A stretch of DNA of 64,000 bases from assembly GCF_001886715.1 (NCBI RefSeq), contig NZ_CP018082.1:3782001-3846000 (forward strand). Reading direction: 5' to 3'. A model generated the notes under the pieces. The model was not told the DNA's origin. It searched no databases and saw only the letters and a program-made list of their open reading frames with translations. The stretch is from Nocardia mangyaensis (GTDB taxonomy: Bacteria > Actinomycetota > Actinomycetes > Mycobacteriales > Mycobacteriaceae). Below, piece by piece: positions 1 through 8,773 of this stretch; positions within the stretch are counted from its first letter, which is position 1; every line of letters starts with the position of its first letter. The position numbers were made by a program, and so were the translations under genes.

Positions 1-195
1 GCGGGTGTAGAGCGGGGCGATGGTCAGCCCGTCGTAGGTGGTCTCGTCGAGCAGGTGCTCGGGTTCCGCGGGGAGTTCGGCGGCCTCGACCCGCCGCGCT
101 TTGGCCAACACGCCCGCCACGCCCTGACGCCATGCGGCGTATTCGGGTACCGGTTCCGGCGCGATGCCCGCCCCGGACTCTGAACCAATCGGCAT
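1..195 (-). CDS. mutA: Methylmalonyl-CoA mutase small (beta) subunit, N-terminal part, cut by window edge
   Basis: Only the first 65 codons are present; the gene runs off the left edge. The reading starts MPIGSESG and reaches a TYDGLTIAPLYTR segment at the edge. That segment is characteristic of the N-terminal part of methylmalonyl-CoA mutase small subunits, which pair with the B12-binding large subunit to interconvert (R)-methylmalonyl-CoA and succinyl-CoA. The ATG at 195 is preceded by a purine-rich GGAAGAGAG. The gene is transcribed away from the neighbouring VTT protein gene, so 196-340 is a shared divergent promoter region. A methylmalonyl-CoA supply would be relevant to branched lipids, but a link to the lipid genes here is only inference. 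Confidence 0.72.
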   Translation of the reverse strand, partial: MPIGSESGAGIAPEPVPEYAAWRQGVAGVLAKARRVEAAELPAEPEHLLDETTYDGLTIAPLYTR

Positions 196-340
196 AGCTG
201 CTGTTCTCTCTTCCACCGGCGCTGTAGCGCTGGTCCGACACTCCGGTGAACCGGGATATGCCCGGATTCCTCCTTGATGCTAACTGTGACACCGTGTCCA
301 TCCACTCGGGCCATCCCCTACCGGTCGGTACGCTGAGCCG

Positions 341-1027
341 GTGTCTCGACTGATCCGCTCCCCGCGCCTGCTCCTGGCCCTGGCCGGGTTCGCCGCACTG
401 TTCGTGCTGGCGACGCAGGTGCCGCTGCCTGGCCCGCAGCAGATCCGGGATTGGGCGGGCGGCGCGGGTCCGCTGCTGCCGGTGCTGTTCTTCCTCTTCT
501 ATGCGGTGGTCGCGGTGGCGCCGGTGCCGCGCACCGTGCTGACGGTGACCAGCGGGGTGCTGTTCGGTCCGGTGCTCGGTTCGACGATCGCGCTCGGGGC
601 CAGTGCGGTGAGCGCGGCGGTGGCCCTGCTCGGGGTCCGCGCGCTCGGCCGCGATCGGGTGGCCGAGCATCTGACCCATCCGGCGGTGCGAGCAATCGAC
701 GAGCGACTCGCCCGGCGCGGCTGGCTCTCGGTGGCAGCGTTGCGAATGATCCCGGTCGCCCCGTTCTCGATCGTCAACTACTGCTGCGGCCTGTCCTCGG
801 TCCGGCTGACGCCCTATCTCGTCGCCACCCTCGCCGGTTCGGCGCCGGGCACGATCTCGACCGCGGTGCTGGCCGGATCGCTGGCCGGGGACACCCACCC
901 GGTGGCGATCGCGATGTCGGCGATCTGCCTGTCGCTCGGACTGATCGGACTGGTCCTCGATGCCAGGCTGCCGCTGCCCGCTGCGCCCGAAACCGAGCCG
1001 GTCGAACCCGTGCCGACCGCTGGCTGA
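341..1027 (+). CDS. TVP38/TMEM64 (VTT/DedA-like) family integral membrane protein
   Basis: A 228-residue protein starting with GTG. It has an N-terminal membrane segment (about residues 8-25), a second hydrophobic segment around 45-65, and the VTT-domain core. The core contains the proline/arginine-rich re-entrant region (VAPVPRTVLTVTSGVLFGP, about 58-76), a second re-entrant half with RMIPVAPFSIVNYCCG (about 135-150), and C-terminal helices. The family (TVP38/TMEM64, related to DedA) is associated with lipid or undecaprenyl-phosphate flipping and membrane homeostasis; the substrate here is unknown. It stands alone, diverges from mutA, and is separated by 330 bp from the downstream lipid cassette, so co-transcription with the cassette is doubtful. 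The short acidic/proline tail has no recognised motif. Confidence 0.8.
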   Translation: MSRLIRSPRLLLALAGFAALFVLATQVPLPGPQQIRDWAGGAGPLLPVLFFLFYAVVAVAPVPRTVLTVTSGVLFGPVLGSTIALGASAVSAAVALLGVRALGRDRVAEHLTHPAVRAIDERLARRGWLSVAALRMIPVAPFSIVNYCCGLSSVRLTPYLVATLAGSAPGTISTAVLAGSLAGDTHPVAIAMSAICLSLGLIGLVLDARLPLPAAPETEPVEPVPTAG

Positions 1028-1357
1028 CCACTCGGCGCGCCCGCACCATCGCACATCACGCTGGTGCGGCCCGCGGGCCGGGTCCGGACCTCCGACAACA
1101 CGGAGTGGGCTCCCTACTTCAGGAGCGCGGATTACGCTGGCAATCCGACGCAATTTGAAAGTGATTTACTTCACATCTCTTAGTTGTGACTAAGATGTGT
1201 TTCAGAAAACTCTCAGAGTTATAGACTCGCAAATAGCCCAGGGTTCGCCAGCTACATCCGGTGCGGGGATCCAGAGCAACACCCGGTGTCGCATCCCGCG
1301 ATCACCGCACTCCATTCGCGCCGATATCGGCTTGCACCCCCTATGAGGTGACCCGGC
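1028..1357. promoter_or_regulatory. Intergenic region before cassette 1, with a near-palindromic hairpin
   Basis: No gene is visible in this 330-bp gap. It contains an AT-rich stretch (about 1145-1235) that stands out from the GC-rich flanks. Inside it is an inverted repeat: CTTAGT-TGTG-ACTAAG at 1179-1194, extended by CACAT/ATGTG arms after a two-base bulge to about 1172-1199. This could be a repressor operator or an mRNA hairpin for the lipid cassette. The region immediately before the first gene carries TGAGGTGAC as ribosome binding site, nearly the same as that of the paralogous gene at 18111. Confidence 0.4.
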
Positions 1358-2785
1358 ATGGAATACACCCATCTGTCCGAATTCCGGATTCGCGACGGGG
1401 AACTGTCGCTCTGGACCCCCGCGCTGTCCTCACCCGATGCCTGGTATGACGACGAACGCCCGCTGGCAAGTGTCCACGCGCAGTATCTGGGCTTTCTCGA
1501 TCCCGACGATCCGCGCCCGGGCCGTGGGCGCTGGATCGGCACCGTCTTCGAGATGGACGCCCCGCTCGACCAGCGGGCCTGGGCGCGCACCCTCGAACTG
1601 TGGCACGACCGCCACGAGGGCTTCCGCACCACCGTCGCCCCCACCCGCGACGGCGACTACCACCGGGTGACGACCGCGCCCGGCACGGTGCGCGTCACCG
1701 CCGCCGTGGTCCCCGATCTCGTCGATGGTGAGCTGATCAACGAGTTCCTCTGCGAGACACTGGAACTGCGACTGTCCCCGCTGACCTGGCCGCATCTGCT
1801 GGTGGCCACCGTCGCCCACGACACCGACGACTTCACCGTCCTGGTCGGCGCCGACCACTCGGTGCTCGACGCCTACTCCCAGGCCGTGCTCATCCTCGAG
1901 TTGCGCACCCTCTACTGCGCGGTCACCACCGGTGGCGAGATCCGCGATTCGGCCACCTTCGGCAGCCCCGCCGACTACGCCGCGATCGAGCGCGCCGCCG
2001 CCGAAGAACTCACCCCCGACTCCCCCGCCGTCGCGGTGTGGCGCGAGTTCCTCGGCGCGCCCGGCTCGCCGATGCCTCGCTTCGCCGCCGGTCAGGTCGC
2101 CGAACTCGCCGGCGAGCACGCGCAGCCCAGTCTCTCGCGCACCCTGTTGACCCTCGAGGAACTCGAGGAGGTCGAGGACGTGCTCGACCGGATCAAGCAT
2201 CGGCTCTCGGTCACCGTGTTCGCCGCCCTGGCGACCGCGTCCCGGGAGGTCTTCGGCGACGACCGCTTCCGGACCGTGATGCCGATCGCCACCCGCCCCG
2301 ATCTGACCTGGCTCGAATCGATGGGCTGGTTCGTCAACGTTGTCCCCGTCGACATCACCTTGCCACCGGGCGCCGACATGTCCGCCGCGCTCGACGCGAC
2401 GCGCGCCGCGCTCAAACGCGCGCACGTGTGCAACGACGCCTCCTGGGGCCGGTCGCTGGCGATGGTCGGTGCGATGGAGGGCCCGACTTTCGGTGCCTCG
2501 TTCCTCGACATCCGGATGCTGCCCGACTACGAACTCGTCGCCGATCTGCGCGGCCGCACGCTGCGCGCGGTGTCGTATTCGACCGAGGAGGTGTACTTCT
2601 GGGTCGTGCGCGGCCCCGACGGCCTCTATGTCTCCACCCGCTACCCGGCCGGCCTGCCCGATCCGGTGATGGACCGGTTCCTCACCGAATTCGCCAGAGC
2701 GATGTACGCGGTGACCACGATCGCCGCGCCGGCCGCGGCGGCGGCCTCGACCGAGACCGCGTCGGCGGCACTGAGCGCGGGCTGA
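1358..2785 (+). CDS. PapA-like condensation-fold acyltransferase, cassette copy 1
   Basis: A 475-residue member of the condensation/PapA acyltransferase superfamily, which transfers acyl groups from CoA or carrier-protein thioesters onto hydroxyls of sugars or polyketide alcohols in actinobacterial surface lipids. The active-site motif is HSVLD (His167, Asp171) inside VGADHSVLDAYS. The Gly that usually follows the Asp is replaced by Ala. A second superfamily signature is the segment around MGWFVNVVPVDI (about residues 322-333). ATG at 1358 is preceded by TGAGGTGAC. It is the first gene of a tight operon: the glycosyltransferase follows after 2 bp. It is a clear paralogue of the gene at 18111, with an almost identical N-terminus (MEYTHLSEF) and the same catalytic positions. 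Substrates cannot be read from sequence; a glycolipid acceptor is inferred from the next gene. Confidence 0.82.
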   Translation: MEYTHLSEFRIRDGELSLWTPALSSPDAWYDDERPLASVHAQYLGFLDPDDPRPGRGRWIGTVFEMDAPLDQRAWARTLELWHDRHEGFRTTVAPTRDGDYHRVTTAPGTVRVTAAVVPDLVDGELINEFLCETLELRLSPLTWPHLLVATVAHDTDDFTVLVGADHSVLDAYSQAVLILELRTLYCAVTTGGEIRDSATFGSPADYAAIERAAAEELTPDSPAVAVWREFLGAPGSPMPRFAAGQVAELAGEHAQPSLSRTLLTLEELEEVEDVLDRIKHRLSVTVFAALATASREVFGDDRFRTVMPIATRPDLTWLESMGWFVNVVPVDITLPPGADMSAALDATRAALKRAHVCNDASWGRSLAMVGAMEGPTFGASFLDIRMLPDYELVADLRGRTLRAVSYSTEEVYFWVVRGPDGLYVSTRYPAGLPDPVMDRFLTEFARAMYAVTTIAAPAAAAASTETASAALSAG

Positions 2786-2787
2786 GA

Positions 2788-4044
2788 ATGCGCGCACTGC
2801 TGGCCTTCACCGGAAGCCGCGGCGATGCCCAGCCGGGAATCCTGCTGGCCCGCGAGCTGCGCGCTCGCGGGCATTCGGTGACACTCGCGCTCTCGCCCAA
2901 TCTCGTCGAGTTCGCCGACACGCTCGGCATCGCGGCGGTCGGCTTCGGGCGCGACAGCGCCGAGTTGTTGCGCACCCAGCACGCCGATCGCCGATTCCGC
3001 AGCGCCTCGCCGCGGCAGCGGGTGCGGGCGGTGCTGGATCTGCAACGGCGCGGGGTGGCCGAGGCGGTGCGCGATCTGCTCGACCTCGCGCCCGGTCACG
3101 ACGTGGTGGTGACCGGGATGGCGGGCGAGGAGGCGGCCGAGAAGGCCGCGCGGCGGGTCGGTGTGCCGTTGGCCGCAGTGCATTTCTTCCCGATCCACCC
3201 GAATCGCTCGGTGCCGGTGGTGCCCACGGCATGGGGTGCCCGGATTCCCGGTGCGCTCAATCGGCGCATCTGGGCGGGCCTGCGCTGGGCCCGTGATGCC
3301 GCGCTGGCCCAGCCACTGGCCGAGTTCGGGATCGTCGAGCATCCGCTGCGTGAGCGGGTGTCGATCCAGGCCTACGACGTCGACCTGTTTCCCGGGCTGG
3401 CCGCCGAACTGCCCGCGCGCCACCCGGTCACCGGGTTCGCCGTGGATGCCGACGGATTCCTCGGCGGCCGGGCCGATCCCGCGCTCGGACGGTGGCTCGA
3501 CGCGGGAGCGGCGCCGATCTATGTCGGTTTCGGCTCGATGACCGTGGATGATCCGGCGGCGCTGGTGGCGATGTTGCGCGCGGTCTGCGCCCGACGTGAT
3601 CGCCGCCTGCTGCTGGCCGCGGGCTGGGCCGGCATCGCCCCGCTGCTGAGCGAGGAGATGGCGATCGTCGACCAGCTCGACCATGCCGCGGTGTTGCCGC
3701 GCTGTGTCGCGGCGGTGCACCACGGCGGCGCGGGAACGACCGCCGCCGCACTGAGAGCCGGTGTGCCTCAGGTGATCTGCTCCATCCAGGCCGACCAGCC
3801 TTACTGGGGACGCGCGCTGTCTCGGCTCGGGCTCGCCGCGACGGCGCGAGCCGCCGACCTCGACGCACGCGCGCTCACCACCCTCCTGGACCGGGTCGCC
3901 GATCCCGATGTCGTAGCCCGCGCCGCCGCCTACGCGAGCCGCTTCCCCGAACACGGGGTGGCCCGCGCCGCCGACGAAGTGGAAGCCCTTGTCCCCCTGA
4001 CCGCCCCGACGCCGGTCTTCCACCATGCCGGGAGGCGACAGTGA
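2788..4044 (+). CDS. GT1-family (UGT/GtfB-like) glycosyltransferase, cassette copy 1
   Basis: A 418-residue GT-B fold glycosyltransferase. The N-terminal Rossmann half opens with the typical GSRGDAQPGILLARELRARGH (about residues 7-27). The C-terminal donor-binding half has VGFGSM (about 249-254), the HHGGAGTT loop (about 311-318) that contacts the nucleotide-sugar phosphates, and QADQPYW (about 333-339). The family includes mycobacterial glycopeptidolipid and glycopeptide-antibiotic glycosyltransferases; donor sugar and acceptor are not predictable here. The start ATG lies 2 bp after the preceding stop. Its own stop overlaps the next start (GTGA), so translation is coupled with the ABC ATPase. 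An open frame extends upstream, but the homology begins exactly at this ATG. Its paralogue is at 19735. Confidence 0.85.
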   Translation: MRALLAFTGSRGDAQPGILLARELRARGHSVTLALSPNLVEFADTLGIAAVGFGRDSAELLRTQHADRRFRSASPRQRVRAVLDLQRRGVAEAVRDLLDLAPGHDVVVTGMAGEEAAEKAARRVGVPLAAVHFFPIHPNRSVPVVPTAWGARIPGALNRRIWAGLRWARDAALAQPLAEFGIVEHPLRERVSIQAYDVDLFPGLAAELPARHPVTGFAVDADGFLGGRADPALGRWLDAGAAPIYVGFGSMTVDDPAALVAMLRAVCARRDRRLLLAAGWAGIAPLLSEEMAIVDQLDHAAVLPRCVAAVHHGGAGTTAAALRAGVPQVICSIQADQPYWGRALSRLGLAATARAADLDARALTTLLDRVADPDVVARAAAYASRFPEHGVARAADEVEALVPLTAPTPVFHHAGRRQ

Positions 4045-5003
4045 GCACCGAGATCGCCGTCCGTACCAGCGGGCTCGGCAAGTCCTACGGTGACTTCACC
4101 GCCGTGGGCGGCGTCGACCTCAGCATTCCCGCCGGCTCGGTGTTCGCCATGCTCGGCCCCAATGGCGCGGGCAAGACCACGACTGTCCGGATGCTGGCGA
4201 CGCTCCTGCGTCCCGACCGGGGCAGCGCCGAGGTGTTCGGCTACGACGTCGTGCGTGACGCGACGGCCGTGCGGTCGATGATCGGGCTCACCGGCCAGTA
4301 CGCCTCGGTCGACGAAACACTGTCCGCCGCCGAGAATCTGCGCCTGTTCGGCCGACTGCTCGGCCTGTCCCGGCGCGAGGCGGCCCGGCGCGGCGACGAA
4401 CTGCTCGAGGAGTTCGAGCTCACCGCGGTGGCGCGGCGCAGTGTCAGCGCCTTCTCCGGCGGGATGCGGCGACGCCTGGATCTGGCCGCCACCTTGATCA
4501 CGGTGCCCCCGTTGATCTTCCTCGACGAGCCGACCACCGGCCTCGACCCGCACACCCGCGATCGGATGTGGGGCATCGTGCGCGGTCTGGTCGCTCGGGG
4601 CGCGACGGTCCTGCTCACCACCCAATACCTCGAGGAGGCCGACGCGCTGGCCGATCGGATCGCGGTCATCGATCGTGGCACGCTGGTCGCCGAGGGCACC
4701 GCGGCCGAACTCAAGTCCTCGATCGGCGATCAGGTACTGCGCCTCGACATCCCCGACACCGCCGATCTGCGCCGCGCCGAGGCGTTGATCCACGAGCTCA
4801 CCGGTGCGGTGCCCGAGGGCTCGTCGTCGGGGACGTTGACCATCCCGCTGCGCGAGGTCGCCGACGGCGCCGAGATCGTCGCGGCCTGCCGCGCCGCCGA
4901 CATCGCGCTGCGCGGCTTCGCGGTGGACCGGCCCGACCTCAACGAGGTGTTCCTCGCCTTGACCGGCCACGCGCGATCCACCGACCGAGTGGATGCGGCA
5001 TGA
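4041..5003 (+). CDS. DrrA-like ABC transporter ATP-binding protein, cassette copy 1
   Basis: A 320-residue single-domain ABC ATPase of the daunorubicin-resistance (DrrA) class. Visible motifs are Walker A GPNGAGKTT (about residues 39-47), signature FSGGMRRRLDLA (about 139-150), Walker B LIFLDEPTTGLDP (about 158-170) and the switch region TTQYLEEAD. The C-terminal extension after about residue 225, ending DRPDLNEVFLALT, is the DrrA C-terminal domain that contacts the permease. The GTG start overlaps the glycosyltransferase stop by 4 bp, and the stop overlaps the permease start (ATGA). In mycobacteria DrrABC exports phthiocerol dimycocerosates; by analogy this pair may export the acylated glycolipid made by its neighbours, which is inference. 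Confidence 0.9.
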   Translation: MSTEIAVRTSGLGKSYGDFTAVGGVDLSIPAGSVFAMLGPNGAGKTTTVRMLATLLRPDRGSAEVFGYDVVRDATAVRSMIGLTGQYASVDETLSAAENLRLFGRLLGLSRREAARRGDELLEEFELTAVARRSVSAFSGGMRRRLDLAATLITVPPLIFLDEPTTGLDPHTRDRMWGIVRGLVARGATVLLTTQYLEEADALADRIAVIDRGTLVAEGTAAELKSSIGDQVLRLDIPDTADLRRAEALIHELTGAVPEGSSSGTLTIPLREVADGAEIVAACRAADIALRGFAVDRPDLNEVFLALTGHARSTDRVDAA

Positions 5004-5857
5004 CCGCCCTGCGTGAAAGTTCGAGACCCGCCATGACTCTCACCACCGACACCGCCGCGGTGCCACTCCAGGTGGTCCGCGCGCCTCGGGTCACCCGAGT
5101 GAATCCGGTTGCCGCCCTGCGACATTCACTGATGATGGCCTGGCGCGGCCTGCTCACCTTCCGGCACAGTCCGCAGCTGCTCTACGACGCCATCCTGCTG
5201 CCCATCATCGGCCCCGTCCTGTTCGGCAGCATCTTCGGCACCGCCATCGCGGGCAGCATGCAGGCGTATCTGCCGCTGATGATTCCCGGTGTACTGGTCC
5301 AGATCGTGCTCACCTCCTCGGTCGCCACCGGCGTGCAACTGTCCGAGGACATCCATTCCGGCGTCTTCGACCGCTTCGTCGCGATGCCCATCGCCCGGTC
5401 CGCACCCGTCGCCGGCGCGTTGCTGGCCGGGACGGTGCGCTATCTCATCGCCGCGATCACCGTCGTGATCGTCGGATTCTGCATGGGATACCGGCCCGAG
5501 CACACCGCGGGCTTCCTGGCGGGCGCGGTCCTGGTCGTGTTCGCCACCACCGCCATCAGCTGGCTGTTCGCCTTCATCGGCGCCACCGTCGCCCGGCCCG
5601 CCGCCGTGCAGGGCATGTCGATGCTCGTGCTCACCTTCCTCGGCTTCGCCTCCAACGCCCTGGTGCCCGAGGAGGCCATGCCCACCTGGATGCGGCATGT
5701 CTCGGACCTGAATCCGGTCTCGTATCTGGTCTCCGCGGTGCGCACCCTGTCCGCGCACGGCACCGTCGGCGCCGATGCCTGGTGGTCACTGGTGGCCTCG
5801 GTGGTCGTCGTCGCCGTCTTCGCGCCGCTGACCGTGCGCACCCTGCGTTCTCGATGA
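5000..5857 (+). CDS. DrrB-like ABC-2 type permease, cassette copy 1
   Basis: A 285-residue membrane partner of the preceding ATPase. A cytoplasmic N-terminal tail (about residues 1-45) is followed by six hydrophobic segments. It has the DrrB-type conserved stretch RHSPQLLYD just before the first helix, and the EDIHSGVFDRFVAMPIAR loop between helices 2 and 3, which couples to the ATPase. ATG at 5000 overlaps the ATPase stop as ATGA; an internal ATG at 5033 is an alternative start that would drop 11 residues. No third subunit (DrrC) is encoded, so a homodimeric permease is likely. The paralogue at 21966 is very similar in the membrane part but has an unrelated N-terminal tail. Confidence 0.88.
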   Translation: MTALRESSRPAMTLTTDTAAVPLQVVRAPRVTRVNPVAALRHSLMMAWRGLLTFRHSPQLLYDAILLPIIGPVLFGSIFGTAIAGSMQAYLPLMIPGVLVQIVLTSSVATGVQLSEDIHSGVFDRFVAMPIARSAPVAGALLAGTVRYLIAAITVVIVGFCMGYRPEHTAGFLAGAVLVVFATTAISWLFAFIGATVARPAAVQGMSMLVLTFLGFASNALVPEEAMPTWMRHVSDLNPVSYLVSAVRTLSAHGTVGADAWWSLVASVVVVAVFAPLTVRTLRSR

Positions 5858-5867
5858 GGAGTCCTCG

Positions 5868-7253
5868 ATGACCGTCACCTCCCCCGCCGTCGCGGTGGCC
5901 GCCGGACCCACCGGCCTCAACCGCATCACCGCCGACGACGATCTGTTCTTCAAACTGCACAGCCTCTACCCGAACGCCCTGGTCAATCAACTGGCCTACC
6001 GGTTCGACACCCCGGTGGACCGGGATCTGCTCGCCCGCTGGCACGCGCATCTGGCAACCGGGTTCATCGCCCGCCGGGTGCGCACCACCAGGTTCCCGAT
6101 CGCGCGCCCGCACTGGGAGCCCGCGACCGAGTCCCTGCCGCTGCGCTGGTCGGACACCCCGGTGCCCGAGGACGACGTGCTCGACTGGTACCTCGCCCAG
6201 GCCGCGGTGGAATTCGATCCCGAACGCGGCCTGGTGTGGCAGCTCGCCGGGGCTCCCACCGAATCCGGCGGCACCGTGGTCACCCTGGTCGCCTCGCACG
6301 TCGTCTGTGACGGCGGCGGCATGATGCACGCCATCGTCGACTCGCTCGACCGGCTCGCGCGCGGCGAGGCCCCCGACCGGATCGCCAGCGCGGGCAGGCT
6401 CGTCGGCCCGGTGGCCGGCGCGGGACGTTTCTCCGCCGACCTCGCCGATGCCCGTGGCCAGCTACGCGCCGTCGCCCGCGGGATCCGGGCAGCTCGCCGC
6501 GCCCGGGGTGTGCGTGAACCGGACCGCAATCCGCGTCCGGCGCAGCCACGCCTGCCGCACGCCGACACCTGGCAGGCCGCCGACGCCATCGTCCAGCTCG
6601 ACCTCGCCGAGTGGGAAGCCGTGGCCGCGGCGCACGGCGGGACCACCAACGGCCTGCTCATCGGGGTGGCGGTCGGACTCCTGGGGCGTAGCGGCCGCAT
6701 CGCCGACGGTGCCCAGGTCCGCGTCGACATCCCGCACTCGCTGCGCGAGACCGACGATCCCCGGGCCAATGCCACCACCGGCCTGCCGATCAGCGTCACC
6801 TACCGCCACGGCGCGCGCACCGACCTACCAGCCGTCCGGGCCGCGCTCAAGGCCGCGGGACTCGCCTATCGCGATCCCGCGACAATCCCCGCGATCCAGC
6901 ACCTGCAACCGGTGCAGATGCTGCTGCCGAAGAGGGTGCTGCACCGCTTCGCCCGCACCGCCAAGGCGCCGGAATGCCTGTGCACCAACATGGGTCGTAC
7001 AGCCCAGAACATCGCGATGCTGGGCGGGCACCGGGCGCGCGCGGTGATCATGCGCCCGGTCGTCAATCCGGGCCCGGTCGAGTTGTTCCGCCAAGTCGAG
7101 GTGGGCGTCAACCTCGCCTTCTCCTGCGACGACGACACCGTGACCCTGGTGGTGACCGGCGCCGACCCCGACCGCTTCCCCACCCGTTCCGCTCTGCACG
7201 GATTGCTGGCCGCCGAGTTCGCCGCGTGGGCGCTCACTCCGCGCTTCTGGTGA
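5868..7253 (+). CDS. HxxxDG acyltransferase (PapA5/WS-DGAT-like superfamily), cassette copy 1
   Basis: A 461-residue member of the CoA-dependent acyltransferase/condensation superfamily, distinct from the first gene of the cassette. The active-site motif is SHVVCDGGG, with His144, Asp148 and Gly149. The C-terminal half contains TGLPISVTY and the segment CLCTNMG (about residues 367-373), where the second substrate channel lies in PapA5-like proteins. ATG at 5868 follows the permease stop by 10 bp, with GAGGAG about 8 bp upstream. Two chemically different acyltransferases in one cassette suggest a di- or polyacylated product. It is the last gene of cassette 1: a 462-bp gap follows. The paralogue at 22813 shares the RITADDDLF N-terminal motif. 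Confidence 0.8.
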   Translation: MTVTSPAVAVAAGPTGLNRITADDDLFFKLHSLYPNALVNQLAYRFDTPVDRDLLARWHAHLATGFIARRVRTTRFPIARPHWEPATESLPLRWSDTPVPEDDVLDWYLAQAAVEFDPERGLVWQLAGAPTESGGTVVTLVASHVVCDGGGMMHAIVDSLDRLARGEAPDRIASAGRLVGPVAGAGRFSADLADARGQLRAVARGIRAARRARGVREPDRNPRPAQPRLPHADTWQAADAIVQLDLAEWEAVAAAHGGTTNGLLIGVAVGLLGRSGRIADGAQVRVDIPHSLRETDDPRANATTGLPISVTYRHGARTDLPAVRAALKAAGLAYRDPATIPAIQHLQPVQMLLPKRVLHRFARTAKAPECLCTNMGRTAQNIAMLGGHRARAVIMRPVVNPGPVELFRQVEVGVNLAFSCDDDTVTLVVTGADPDRFPTRSALHGLLAAEFAAWALTPRFW

Positions 7254-7715
7254 CCGACCCGAACGCAGGAATCCGACGACTGCCTCGCCGAATTGCGTGG
7301 CGGCGCCGTTGCGCGCACTACTGTCCGGAGACAAATTTTGGGAGGGCGATTCTGCTCCGAGAACAAGGTGGATCGCCACGGGATCTATTCGCTGACCCGC
7401 GTCAGGGTGAAGTCACTCACTGCGCGGGCACCGATCTGTGACACTCCACACCGGTCGGCAGTGCCATCAGAGGCGATAGCCGAGTTATAGCCGCTGACGA
7501 TGAACGTCGACTGCCATCCAGCAAGACACGCACACTCGCAGTTTGCCGACCGATAACCACAATCCGCGAAACCCGTTGTCGCACCTGCTGAATCGGCCGA
7601 CTGTGACCGTCGCATCAACGACGCGCAGGGCGCTGACGCTCCGGTAGGGTTCGTTCCCATCGACGATGCGAAATCGTCCTTTGACACCCCTTTCCGAACG
7701 CATTCAGGAGCTCAC
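7254..7715. promoter_or_regulatory. Intergenic region and probable promoter of the beta-lactone operon
   Basis: I find no supported gene in these 462 bp; short open frames lack coding features. A small inverted repeat GACGAT-GCGAA-ATCGTC sits at 7662-7678, directly before TTGACA at 7681-7686, which resembles a -35 hexamer although no good -10 follows at standard spacing. CAGGAG at 7705-7710 is the ribosome binding site of the next gene (GTG at 7716). The gap separates cassette 1 from the nlt-type operon, which probably has its own promoter here. Confidence 0.4.
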
Positions 7716-8765
7716 GTGTCGCATTCGCGTTTCGAATCCATCGGCGCATATCTTCCGTCGAGTATCTTGTCCACGGCCGAATTGATATCGCGTCTGAAAA
7801 CACCGCCGTCCTTCGATCTGGAACGGATCACCGGTGTGAAAGAACGCCGCGTACGTGACACCCGGCCGGAGAGCCGCGAGGATTCGTTCACCCTGGCGAT
7901 CAAGGCCGCGCAGGACTGTCTTTCCCGGTCCAGGTACGCCCCGGACGAGGTGGAGGTGATCATCTCCTGTTCGATCACCCGGAGCAACGACGGCACCCGC
8001 ATGTACATGGAGCCCTCGTTCGCCTCGACGATCGCCAAGACCCTCGGCGCCGAGCAGGCGATCACCTTCGACGTGTCCAACGCCTGCGCCGGAATGCTCA
8101 CCGGCGCATACATTCTCGACCGGATGATCCGCACGGGCGTGGTGCGCAACGGCATGGTGGTCAGTGGTGAGGCGATCACCCCGATCGCCGAGACCGCGGT
8201 GAACGAGATCTCGGAGAAGTACGATCTGCAGTTCGCCTCGCTCTCGGTCGGTGATTCCGGCTGCGCGGTGATCCTCGATCGGGCCGTCGACGACGCCGAC
8301 AAGATCCACTACATCGAACTGCTCACCGCCGCCGAACATTCGCACCTGTGCCTGGGCATGCCCAGCGACAAGTCCGCCGGGGTGGCGCTGTACACCGACA
8401 ACCGCAAGATGCACAACGAGGCGCGGTTCGTGCTGTGGCCCGACGCGCAGGGCACCTTCCTCGAGCAGCAAGGCAGCGACTTCGCCGCCGAGCAGTTCGA
8501 CTACATCATTCACCACCAGTTCGGCGCCGCCGCCGTGCCCTACATGAACGCGGTGGCCGCGCGGGAATTCGGCGCCGAGATGCCGCCGGATCTCAATGTC
8601 ATCGAAAAATACGGAAACACCTCGACGACCTCACATTTCATCGTGCTGCACGACCAGCTGTCCGAACAGAACATCGAGGCCGGGTCGAAGCTGCTGATGG
8701 TGCCCGCCGCCTCCGGCGTCGTCGCGGGTTTCCTGTCCACCACCATCTCCTCCCTGAAGGTCTGA
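7716..8765 (+). CDS. nltA: OleA/KASIII-like thiolase, catalytic subunit of beta-lactone biosynthesis (NltA-type)
   Basis: A 349-residue FabH/OleA-type condensing enzyme with an intact triad: Cys124 (SNACAGM), His268 (IIHHQFG) and Asn301 (GNTSTTS). A glutamate at residue 99 (YMEPSF) lies where OleA enzymes carry the Glu that acts across the dimer interface. OleA enzymes join two fatty acyl-CoAs head-to-head to a 2-alkyl-3-ketoacid. The next three genes supply a cysteine-less thiolase partner, an OleC-like synthetase and an OleD-like reductase, the order I recall for nltABCD of nocardiolactone biosynthesis in Nocardia. GTG start at 7716 with CAGGAG 5 bp before it. An ordinary FabH role is unlikely given this context. 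Confidence 0.82.
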   Translation: MSHSRFESIGAYLPSSILSTAELISRLKTPPSFDLERITGVKERRVRDTRPESREDSFTLAIKAAQDCLSRSRYAPDEVEVIISCSITRSNDGTRMYMEPSFASTIAKTLGAEQAITFDVSNACAGMLTGAYILDRMIRTGVVRNGMVVSGEAITPIAETAVNEISEKYDLQFASLSVGDSGCAVILDRAVDDADKIHYIELLTAAEHSHLCLGMPSDKSAGVALYTDNRKMHNEARFVLWPDAQGTFLEQQGSDFAAEQFDYIIHHQFGAAAVPYMNAVAAREFGAEMPPDLNVIEKYGNTSTTSHFIVLHDQLSEQNIEAGSKLLMVPAASGVVAGFLSTTISSLKV

Positions 8766-8773
8766 GGTTCGTC

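Noticed and set aside
2038..2787. Upstream extension of the first glycosyltransferase frame
   Set aside because: It lies inside the PapA-like gene, its residues are Arg-rich noise, and both glycosyltransferase copies begin at MRALLAFTGSRGDAQ.
1430..2797. Long minus-strand open frame (455 codons) opposite the PapA-like gene
   Set aside because: Low-complexity Gly/Arg/His composition typical of antisense frames in very GC-rich DNA; the plus-strand protein has family motifs.
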